A stretch of DNA of 64,000 bases from the NCBI GenBank assembly GCA_032358255.1, contig JAULBX010005442.1, positions 62,001 to 126,000 of the forward strand, in the 5' to 3' direction. Position 1 is the first letter of the stretch. The number at the start of each line of letters is the position of its first letter. The notes under the pieces were generated by a model that ran no database searches, was not told where the DNA came from, and saw nothing but the letters and a program-made list of their open reading frames with translations. The DNA is from Heterotrichella gracilis (taxonomy: Eukaryota; Sar; Xanthophyceae; Tribonematales; Xanthonemataceae). Both the position numbers and the translations under genes were made by a program. Below, piece by piece: positions 34,297 through 44,600 of the stretch.

Positions 34297-34470
34297 CTTT
34301 CTTTCTTTCTTGCTAGCCTGACACTGTCAGGCTAGCCAGCTTGGAGAATATGGCCATGCGGCAAGGCCGCCTAAACAGGCCGTGATTGGCCTGGCCATGC
34401 CTCGAGCCTGAGCTCAGGCTGGCAGAGGTGATGCCGCGACAGGCCCGCAGCCTGTCAAGCCAGCAGCCTC
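34297..34470. repeat. Palindrome-rich fold-back segment after a (TTTC)n tract
   Basis: Starts with TTTC repeats, then GCTAGCCTGACA and TGTCAGGCTAGC arms meeting almost head to head (34313-34337), then GGCCGTGATTGGCC and a perfect GCCTGAGCTCAGGC. It could fold as several stacked hairpins. Confidence 0.6.
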
Positions 34471-34607
34471 TCAGTGAAGGACTTGAAGTTCCGAGAATTA
34501 TATATTTTGACATTGTCACATTGTGGCTCAAGTCTTGCTGCCAAGCCTTAAAGAATGATGATGCCAGTATACATATCTCACCCCATTGGCATTGGCTAAT
34601 AGGCCTC

Positions 34608-34720
34608 AGGCCTATCTTTAACCAGCCGTTCTGGCTGGTGTGGTGTCCTGATGCGAGCCAGTGGCCCCCTAACTACGCCTCTGTGCGTTCCTTTTCTTTC
34701 TTTCTTTCTTTCTTTCTATC
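34608..34720 (+). repeat. Dispersed repeat with (TTTC)n tail, copy 2
   Basis: Shares CCAGCCGTTCTGGCTGGTGT, GCGAGCCA.TGGCCCCC and ACTACGCCTCTGTGCGTTCC with the inverted copy at 26098-26205 and ends in TTTC repeats. Confidence 0.65.
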
Positions 34721-35072
34721 TCACCCAAAAACGCAAGCAGCATTCTTTTCCTTCAGGAATGATTTAATCCAAAACGCAAACATTGCCAAATGACCCACCA
34801 ATCACCAAGAGGACACTGTACAGTTCACACGGTGCACCACTTGATTCCACGCCCCTGATTTTTTTAATTAAAACTGAAAAAAGCTCTGCGCAAGACCATG
34901 TATCACCCAGGCGTAACCCCATACACGAGCAGAGAATGCGGTGGACTGGTTGCCACAGTGGCGGAGCCAATGACTGAGGTATACTCTGAGGAATGTTCAC
35001 GGCCATGAGTGGGTCACTGCAGTGACAGATGATCCCACTAGCTCCATTGAATCTTGAGCCAATGAAATGCGC

Positions 35073-36614
35073 CTAGAAGATGGCCCTGTCGTTTGGCGAG
35101 GGCCCCGTCACCACCTGCCCCGCCCCGTCCACCTGGATGAAGGAATAGTCCACCACATGCAGGGTGTCGTCCCTGTGCATGGCATAGGCGTACAGGTTGG
35201 GCTCCACGCTGAAGACCCTAAACCCCCTGAAGCGGATGCCCTCCAGGAAGTCCAGCGCCGCGGTGTAGGAGTGGGTGGTCTTGACCGCGTGCAGCTGGAT
35301 GATAAGCTGAGTGAAGGGGAGGACCTCGAACTCGGCCAGCAGGGCGGGTAGGATGGTCCACTCCGATTCCTCCACATCCACCCGCAGGATGTCGATCCAC
35401 TGGGTGCCTAGGGTCTTCATCATGGTGCCTAGGGTTTTGAGGTCCCACACGAGGTCGCTGCCGGGGGTGGGGTTGACCTTGCCGTCCTTGGCGCCCAGTC
35501 CCCAGGGGTGGATGACCAGCCCCGGGAGGCGCTTCTGGATGCTCTTTTTGGTCTCCTCGGGGATTTCGGGGTCGAAGAAGTGGACGGAGCAGGCGGTGGT
35601 CTCCAGGATTTGCTCTTCCACAGATACCACCTATGGTAAACCAAAACAAGTCCATTTAATCAATTGGAGTCCCAATTATTCCCCAAACTGATGCTAGTCC
35701 TGTACACCCAAGAGGAAAACAAAGGAATACCAAACCAATATTTGATACAGTGATGAAAAAGCCCGCCGCAGTATAAGAGTACACCATAGGCACCCCCTGG
35801 CAGGGCGCCAAAAGATGTATGTGGCGATGCTACCCACCTTGTTACTCCCTATGGAGTAGACTGTGCAGCTGTCCCCCTTGTCCTGTATGAAGGTGCGCAG
35901 CCCACACACCCACTTGTGCGTGTCGCCAAACATGCCCACGTGCTGCTTGGTCAGGCAGTTGTAGTAGGGGCCTGTGGGGGGGTGCGGGATCAGAGAAAGG
36001 GCTTGGTGGCTGGTCCACTTGCAGCCAGGCTGGAAGGGTTTGGCTGTGCAGATCAGATGACGTAGGTGTGGACTAGGGTTGGGGAGGGTGTTGGGTTGAC
36101 TTGGGGCCAATGACACCTCTCACCCATAGTTCCCAAAGCAGTTTTCAAGCCTATCCTAGTGCAACTACCAAACACAAAAGCCGAGTGCAAAGCAACCACC
36201 TGTGCAACCTTGATTTAGCCGGAGTACAGCACATTCAACCATGGTGATCTGTAACAGTAGCTGCTGAAGTATTTGCTAGCCCAGCTCACCATAGAACTCC
36301 CAAAGGTAGATGTTGTGTTGCACCACGACCCCCGTGTCACGGAAGGTGCTGCCCTGGCTGGTGTTCCGCAGGTTGAAGCGAGCCATGGACGCATCAGCCC
36401 GTTCCTGGGTCATGTGGTATATCTCCTCCACAATGCCATGAAGCTCCAAGTACACGTTGAGCCTCGACTCTCCAACGACCGAGTCTTCATCGTCTGCTGA
36501 CGAGGACGAGCCGCTGTGGCGGGTGATGATGAAGAGCAGGAGGGCTCCCAGCGCAAGAGCACCCCCTACTTGCATGTACTGCTTGTTCTTGTTCTGGGGA
36601 GGGGGGGGCGCCAT
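35073..36614 (-). CDS. Membrane-anchored methyltransferase-like protein (METTL24/Methyltransf_22 type)
   Basis: Predicted 338-residue type II membrane protein from three exons, 36614-36290, 35971-35838 and 35630-35073. After a short cytosolic start (MAPPPPQNKNKQY) there is one transmembrane helix, VGGALALGALLLFIITRHSG, then a stem. The catalytic-like part has GDTHKWVCGLRTF, CTVYSIGSNK, SVHFFDPEIPEE, a WGLGAKDG segment, then IDILRVDVEESEWTILPALL, LIIQLHAVKTTHSYTAALDF and FRVFSVEPNLYAYA. This order matches the METTL24-like/FkbM-related fold, in which VYSxGS and the following acid bind SAM and DILKxDVExxEW is the central core. The substrate is unknown; a lumenal Golgi location is inferred from the anchor. 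Confidence 0.82.
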
Positions 36615-37857
36615 GATGGAGGGCTGACTGGGAGGGAAGGTGTGGTGTAGGATCGACTCAATAAGACAAAGGTTTGCTAGCTACTGGACTGGCTTATGGC
36701 CTTAAGACCATTTTGACGCCTGATCAGTGGTGCTTTGTGTCGAGCTTAATGCATGCATGCAATCGATCAAGGGGAAGAAGGGGTGTGGGGCAGCGACTGG
36801 GTCCCAATGCGTGTACGGTGGAGGAATGGCGCGTACAGCGTAACAAACTCGTGAAGCTTTGTTTCTGGCTTGTGTTTTAATTCTAGATGATGGCGGCAAT
36901 CGTCAGTCAACTTTTGAACAGTTGCTTTTTGTGCTCTTTTTGCAGTCCTCAAACCCTAAATCCTACTGGTATACCCTAGCAGGTGCATATGCAGAGTTTG
37001 TCAGGAGAAGTCGTCCATAACGGCTATGTATGGCATAGGCTTAGCATGTGCCAACCTGCAATTTTACACCCCAAGTTTCACGCAACACCAAGGGCACTCA
37101 ACACAGTCAACCACATGACATGGCCCACAAAACAACAAGGGATAACCCTCGAGCTGGCAAATTTTTAAACGAAGTTGCTTTATTGCGCGACTGTGGCAAA
37201 ATAGTGTCTTTGGAAAGCTAGCTGCAACTTGATGTTCAATCAACACCACCAGCGGCTAAGCTCTGGTGAAACCACTGGAAGGCACCACCATTCACCAGTG
37301 AACTGTCGTGCAAGCTTGCAAAAAAAGGGCTTCCAACCCCAACACCAGCTTCAGCATATCAGTATGGTGCTAGAAGCTCATCACGCTGATGATGACCAAT
37401 GCTCCCCTGGTATCAGAGCCCCCAGGGAAAGAACAAAAAAATCGGGTCATCAAGCGCTTGCCCCCAAAGGCCTTTGTACTGGATGTCTGCTTTGTCTGCT
37501 GACGGCCTGACCCACAGTGCTTGATTTCACATTGTTACCTTGTAGGCAAAAAGCACACCCTTTTAGGTGTGATGGGTCTTGCCATGCCAAAAGGAGAAAT
37601 CCTCCGAGCCCAATCCTGCACCCCACCCCCCTTCCCTTTTTTCCCCCCTTGCTATAGTACAACCGGGCAGCACCCCTGCTGTGCCACCCACCCGCCATCC
37701 TTGCTTGACCCAGACCCCTCCGCCACCCTCATGCATCCACACTGCCCCCGCCAGCCGACGCCGCTGGACACCGCGCCGGAGACAGGGACCGCCTCCCCAC
37801 CAGACGCATTGCATCCATCAACGGACGCCACCTCTTGCACCCTAAACCCTAAAACCC
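36615..37857. other. Intergenic region
   Basis: Between the start of the METTL24-like gene and the end of the next minus-strand gene. No supported gene. CCCTAAA-like units occur near 36953 and 37842. Confidence 0.4.
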
Positions 37858-40773
37858 TCAATCGGAGTCGCTCATGTCCGTCACCTCGCTATCCTCCCCC
37901 TCCTCCGTCTCTGCCCCGCTGTCAAACTCGTCCAGCGTCGCGGCGGCCGCCTCGGCGTTGGCTGCGCCCGCCGCCGCCGCCATGCCGCTGGTGAGCACGT
38001 TGGGGTCAGCCCGCATGCCCGCCCGCTGCGCCGCCGCCAGCTGCGCCGCCACCGCCTGGCGCTCCCGCTCCAGCGAGGCCTTCACCGCCTGCAGCGCGCC
38101 CTTGTCGTTGTTCAGGATGGCGTTGAGCGGGACCTGCGGCGGGATGGGCGTGTTGTGGTGGGATGGCAACGCGTGGGACACATGGTGACGGGATGCGTGG
38201 GTGGGTGGTGGGTACCGATGGGAGTTACAAGGGTGATGTACTGTGTTGAGGATGGCGTGTTGAGCGGGACATGTGGTGCGGCAGCGCGTCCGTACCCTAG
38301 AGACTTCCTACTCCGCACAACCCCACATACATACAAACCCTACCCTAGGGTTCTGACCCCCACCTGCAGAAACGCGTCCAATCCCTGCCTTGCCGCCTCC
38401 CTCAGCGCCCATCCCCTTCCGCCGCCCCTGTCCCCCCACCCCAAAAATCCACACCTTGCGCCCACATGCAACACAGCCCCCGTCCCACTCAAGCCCTGGC
38501 CTTATGCCCCAAATCCTCCACCCAACACACGCTTGTACCCCACATCCCCACTTGCACCCACCTGTAGTAGCGCATCCGTGCCCTGCCGTGCCGCCTCCCT
38601 CAGCGCGCTCACCGCCCGCACAGTCACCGCCTGGCTCTGGAAGCTGGGCGCCACCGAGGGGTTGGCCTTGGCCTCCAGCCACAGCCGCACGCCGCTGCGC
38701 AGCTCCAGCCAAAGCGCGTACAGCAGCGAGTGGGGCTCGGGGTGCTGCAGGACGCCGTCAAGCAGCTGGCGCCATGCTGGGCCGCAGCCTGGGCGGAGTG
38801 AGGATTGTGGTAAGTGTATGCTCCAATGCCTGTCTCAGCAGCCTGGCGTTTGCCCGATGTCCTTGTTTATTGCCCAAGTTTGCATTACTCGAGCCTAGGG
38901 TTTATCATTTCTGAGGCAGCAAGCGGTCCAGCAGCTGGCGCCAGGCAGCGGGTGGACATGGGGGGTTTGATATGACTGTCCCTGTTCACCCTTGTAGGTT
39001 TTGCTAGGGGTTTATTAACAAGTACAGGTACTCTTTACCCCCACCAACACGATGCACAAACACGCAACCGCCGCCTCCGCCATGGTACCCACCCACCCAC
39101 ACACCCACCGCCAATAGCAACAAAGCTCCCAGTACCCACCCGTCCACCGGCACCCACCTGCAAACATGGCGTCGTCCACCGCCAGCGCCGCCCGCAGCTC
39201 GCGCGCCCGCCCCGCCAGCTCGCCCACCGCCTCGCCCTGCTTCACCGCGCGGCACCAGCCCGCCCGCTTGGTGCGCCAGTTGCGCCGCACCGCGTTCCAG
39301 GGGATGGAGTCCTCCAGCTGCAGCATCTCCTGGCGTAGCCGCGGCAGGAGGAGGTCTGCGGGTAGGGTTTTGGGAGGGTGCGCGGCCGCCACCCGCCCGC
39401 TGCTGCCCACCAGCTCGGAGAAGGGGATTGGGGAGGCGGCACCGGGGTGGGCTGCGGGGGTGGTGGATGGTGGTGGTCAGGGGGTGAGGGATGGTGTTGT
39501 GCGTCTACCTTGCTGTTGACTATGGCGGTGCAAGGTGAAGTACTGGCACTGTACTTATTCCTATGCGCTTTGTATTGTGATGTGCATCGGGGGAGAGCAG
39601 GCATGCTATGAGCGCGCGGTGGTGGTGTTTGTGGCGCAGTGGTTGGTTGTGATACAGGCGGGCGTGGGTAGGACAAGGGGGCAGTGACAGTGTCATGAGT
39701 GTGTGCGATGCCAAGGTCTACCTAAGAAGACTTACGAGATCCTTTGCTAGCACCTAGTCTTTGTTGCGTTACCAAAGCAGGTGTGCTGAACGGCTGCTGC
39801 CTATAGGGAGGCTTGGAGACTGTGCCCTCAAGACGCAATTCAAGGTCAACCCTGCTGCGCGGCTGCGTACCTATGTTGGCCACGCGGGGCGAGGCTGCAT
39901 GCACCAGGCCCTCCATGAAGCCCTGCAGGTTCTGCTGCATGGTGGGGTAGCCATCCAGCGCTTGCGTCACCCTGAGCAAGGGTCCCACACGGGTCAGCAT
40001 AGGTGCAAGGGGGAAAACGCGGTGAAGGAAACACACCTCACAAGAACCCCGACATAACCCACCCATGATTATGCATGTGATGAGGCCCACTGTGGTGACG
40101 GCAGCAGGAGTGCAGGGCGTGCAGTGCGGGGTGTGTGGGTGTGGTGGTGCAAGGTGCAGGGCCAATACCTCATCTGGTGCGCTGCACTTTGCTCCTTCTT
40201 TATCTGTGGGTCGGTTGCTGCGGGCAGGGAGGGACCGGTTTAGAGGTTGGCATCAGGACGCAGCAAGCAGCAGTCGGGGAGGCAGGAAAACAGACCAGAG
40301 CTCTTACCTGCTAGAACAGACAGGGCCGATGCGTGTCTCTGCAAACAAGCCAGTGTCAGCGTACAACGAGGTTGGGAAAGTTTTCAACTGCAGCAGCAGC
40401 TCAAGAAAGGCCTTCGGTACTCACCTTGAAGTATTCGAAAGCAGCCACCGCTGCGTGCTGCACGCTGCGTGATGAGACTGATGTGCAAAAGTCGGTGTCA
40501 TTGTTGAGGCCAGCCAGGATCTGCTCTTTACTCTGCGCAAAAAGCCGTTCAACGCTCAATGGACGGTGGAAACAGACACGAAGACAGCAATGGCAGAAAG
40601 ACTAGTGTAAGTATGGGAGTGGGGGAGGGGACACTGCCGGAGATGGGGGTATTTACCTCTAGCATCGCCAGTCCCGAGTTTCCCAACCCAGGTGCGCCAA
40701 TAAGCAGCACTGGCGTCAGCTTTGTGGCCTGGTTGAGGCCACCCGGAGTGTTCACCATGTTGATGGCTGTCAT
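37858..40773 (-). CDS. Unidentified protein, helical with acidic C-terminus
   Basis: Eight exons on the minus strand (40773-40657, 40532-40425, 40387-40308, 40217-40169, 40036-39871, 39355-39158, 38788-38562, 38133-37858) join without frame breaks to 406 residues, which is good evidence for one gene. I do not recognise the family. The N-terminal part contains LTPVLLIGAPGLGNSGLAML, which resembles a P-loop but has Asn where the Lys should be. The second half is helical with aromatic residues (SIPWNAVRRNWRTKRAGW), loosely like the WHIM/DDT-associated segments of chromatin remodelling subunits, but this is weak. The end is acidic (EEGEDSEVTDMSDSD). Exon 5 uses the acceptor TTGTGAG and is the weakest join; the model could be two genes. 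Confidence 0.55.
38226..38274 (-). repeat. Echo of last-exon head (unidentified gene)
   Basis: GAGGATGGCGTGTTGAGCGGGAC on the plus strand copies CAGGATGGCGTTGAGCGGGAC at 38114, that is, the beginning of the last exon plus its acceptor. Confidence 0.75.
38345..38402 (-). repeat. Echo of exon 7 tail (unidentified gene)
   Basis: CCACCTGCAGAAACGCGTCC...CCTGCC.TGCCGCCTCCCTCAGCGC copies the exon 7 end and donor at 38557-38602. Confidence 0.8.
38908..38950 (-). repeat. Echo of exon 7 head (unidentified gene)
   Basis: CAGCAGCTGGCGCCAGGCAGCGG copies CAAGCAGCTGGCGCCATGCTGGG from the start of exon 7. Confidence 0.6.
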
Positions 40774-41680
40774 GGCGCTCCTCTGTGCGTGGCAAACCAC
40801 AAAACCGGCCCCAAAATCACCAAATCTTGGGGCGTTCCGCTTGTCCCCCCACACGAGCGATGAGCGTTGTCAAGTGCCTCCGGCAGTGCCAAAGGGGTGC
40901 ACAAAGACGCACCGTTACTTCAGCGCGGAAGAACTAGTAAGGTTTCAACAAAGTGGTCCATGTAAACGCCAAATCAGGTCCCACTGCTTGTAGTTTACGA
41001 GGCATGACGCAGGGAATGGCTTCAAGCGAAAACACTCCCACAAGCAACCACAGCTGACACCATTTTCAAAGCAGCACATAAGAACGCCTGAGGTTTACTT
41101 CAACGAGAACGCACAGGGATCATCAAATACCCATCATTACTGCCTTGTCCAACTTTTCTAGCTTTCCATTTTCCACCACCAGCGGACTGCCGAGTAGCAA
41201 CTTTTTTGCGACACCAACAAAACAAACCCGGCAGGTGGGTTCACCAAGACCGCCTTAGGCTGTTGTCTTGCGAACCCAGTGAATTAAACCGTATATAACA
41301 CATACGGTGCTTAGCAGATGAGCGGCTGCAGCACTCGCGCTGGCAGTACGCCATCTGGCACAATATGTGACCGCATATGCATGCGTTGTTTATGTAACAA
41401 CCCAGCAGCTTTTCCAAGCGCATGCCTTTCCCACCCCGGAAATAAACTGTTTGATGGTATGGGTTGTTACGCGTCAGTGCGCGGAGCTGCGTGAGCGCTC
41501 GGAGCCTTTCAATTGCAGTGACTAATCTGCTCTGGCCAGCGCCCTGCACCACAAAGTCGCGATAATGGTCCTTGCTGGATAACCGGCGGCAGCGGTTGGT
41601 TTACCCCACTACTTGTGTCACTTAATATAGTTATTCCCTTTGGAACAGAACCCAGCAGAGGTTGGAGACCCAGCCCCACC
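40774..41680. promoter_or_regulatory. Divergent promoter region, unidentified gene and PPR gene
   Basis: About 900 bases between opposed start codons. TATATAACACAT at about 41291 is a possible core promoter element on either strand. No gene supported. Confidence 0.4.
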
Positions 41681-44600
41681 ATGCATCTGGCACGCCCCGG
41701 CAGGCCTACCGCCCTCCCCACCTCCCACCTCACCCATGAGCCCCCGCGGCCCCACCCGCCACCTCCAACCCCCACCACAACCCCCCGACCCCCTCCAGCC
41801 GCCAGCCGGCAGACGTCCACCCACCGCCGCCCCCCACCACCCCCCTCCACACACACAGCCACCCGCACCCCCACCGACACCTCCACCACCACCATCCACC
41901 GCCAGCCCCCAGCGCGCCTCCTCTCCCTCCTCACCCAACATAATTTCTCCCTTGCGGCGTTCGATTCCGCCCTCACCAGGGGGGATATCGACCTGTGCCT
42001 CTCCTCCCTCCAGCGGCTCACCACCACCCTCACAAAGTCCCCACCGCTGCGCGCCGCGGTCCTCGCCACCACCACCGCCACCCGCACCCCCCACCCCCCA
42101 CCGCCGCCAGCCGATTCCACCCAGGAGCTGCAGCAGTGCCTGTTCCACATCCTGCGGGGCCGGCACCAGATCGTGATGCGGAGGTGCCTGCAGCGGGGGC
42201 GCCTGGATGCCGCGCTGCAATATGTGCAGTCCCTCCCCGCCGACCCGCGATTATATACCTCCCTGCTGAAGGAGTGCCAGCCCTACAGCAACCTGGAGGG
42301 GGTGCTGCAGGTAGTGGAGGTGCGTGTAGGGTTTAGGCCCATGGATTAGGGTTGTAGGGTTGGATTTCACGACTGTCAGCCCTACACCGTCCTGGGAGGT
42401 GCAGGTGGTGCAGGCGAGGCCGGCGAGTTGTAGGGTTTTAGGGTCTCGGATTACGTTCTACATGGATGCATTGTGAAGGGGAGGAAGGGTTGTGCAGCAG
42501 GGGCCCTTAGATCCCTGCACCATCCGGAGCCCATGAATTCACAATGCCAGGGGTGGGTGTGACCCTGCCTCTGTGCAGGCGTATGATACCACCACCACCA
42601 CCAGCACCGCCACCGCCTCACTGCATGGGGTACAGTATACTGCCTGCACCACATACCCACCCTTAACACCCACAATGGCCCCGCCACCCTCCACCCCTCC
42701 ACCCTCCACCCTCCACCCACCCCCAGGTGCGCCGCGCCGCCGGCCTGCCCCCCGACTCCTACTGCTACTGCGCCCTCATCAGCGCCAGCGGGCGCGTGCG
42801 GGACGCGGCAGCGGTCCACCTGTACTACTACGAGGCGCTCATGCGGGGCCACGCCAACGTGTGGGTGTGCAACAACGCCATCGACGCCTTCACGCGCTGC
42901 GGCAGCCACGAGGTGCGGTGGTGGGTGGGCGGTGGTGGTGGGGATGGGAGGATGCACGCCGTGGTGGGGGGGATTGGGTGTGGGGTACCCCGGCGGGCGG
43001 ATGGGGTAATCATGGTGTTTTGCACCTGATGCCTGGTGTCTCAAGCCGAGAATGCAAGAAAAATTCAAGCAGATTCCAAGCGGGTGGAGCTCAATTTGCG
43101 CTGACCAACCCCACCCGACACCTGGTGTCCCGAAAAGTCCCCCGCGCCTGTAATTTTGCAATTCCTTGCGCATCTCGGGAGATGGCATTGCTGAAGCATG
43201 TCTCAGGCTCCATCCAACCCCCACTCACCCCTGCAGGCCGCCTGGGACGTGTGGGTGAAGATGCAGGAGACCCACCTGCCCCCCGACACCATCACCATCA
43301 ACTCACTCATCAAGGTGGCGGTGGCGCGCCAAGACCCCGAGGCGCTGTGCGGCCTGCGAGACATGCTGCTGACCCGCAGGGTGTCTCCCAGTGTGCGCAG
43401 CTACACGCTGCTGTTTGGGGCTGCGGGGGGAATGGGGGAGGAGGGGAACGGCTGGCTCATAGAGGTGCGTGTGGAAGGGGTGTGGTGAGTGGGCAAGAGG
43501 GGTGTGGGTGAGGTGGCCATGACGCGGCAAGATTCTAGGGGATAAAATTATTTATTTTATTATTATTATTGCTGCACTGCTTTTAACCCCTTTAATTGCC
43601 CCATGCCCACATGATCTGTTATCACCTTGTATCAGTCAGGCGTCAACCCCCCTAAACCTGCCCCATGTGCAGGCCTTCAATGGAATGTCCTTATTTGGGT
43701 GAATGGGTTTGTCATGGCGGGGAATCCACATCTAACGGTGACCTAAATGGTCACCGCATGCTGCACCACCCCCACGCTTTAATGGCCCCACACCCACACT
43801 GCCCTTGTCGGCCCCCTTTCCGCCAACCCCAGAAATTCACCCCCCTGCAGGCCTTCAACGGAATGTCCGCATTTGGCCTCACCCCCAACGACATCACAGC
43901 CGTAGCCTTCCTCACCGCCTGTGGCAGGGTGCACCTCACCCCCGCCCAAATCGACGCGGCATTTTCCGCCATCGCCACATTGCGCGGCAGGGGCGCAATT
44001 GGGGCCCCCACCTACGCGGCATTGATCACGATGTGCACCCGCACGGGGGTGCCCGAGCGCGCAGTGGACATCTGGGAGGTAGTGCTGGAGGATGGGCTGC
44101 AGCCCTCGGGTATGTGTGGGGTGGGGGTTTGGGATTTGGACCCTGCACATTGCGGGGGGAATTGTAGAGAGGAGGGGGTGCACAAAAGGACTCTGCACAT
44201 TTGGGAGGTGGTGCTGGAGGATGGGCTGCAGCTGTCGGGTATGTAGGGGGATACAGTCTACACTATAGATGGGGGGGAATCGTACATAGGATTGCACGTT
44301 GCGGCTAGATCTGCATCAGGCTGCAACTGCCACTCGGGCTGTATTTCGTGAATCTCCCGTTTCACGCTCCAATGCTGCGCACGCCTACACCATGATGACC
44401 CCCACCACCCACTGGCCAGCGTTATGAGCAGTGCCAGGACAGGGCTGCTTGGCGCAAGGCATAGTATAGGGTTGACTGCGAATCTGGCTGTACTGCTGGA
44501 CATGGTAGTAAGGAAGGTTTTGCTGCCCGCAGGCCACCTCTACTCCGCCCTCTTCTCTGCATGTGCCACGCACCCCTCCCGCCAGATGCTGGCGCTGGCG

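Larger units (their letters stand above)
33586..35072. other. Intergenic region, repeat- and palindrome-rich
   Basis: Between convergent genes. Contains (TTTC)n tracts at about 34297 and 34690, a palindrome-rich block and the second copy of a dispersed repeat. No supported gene. Confidence 0.45.
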
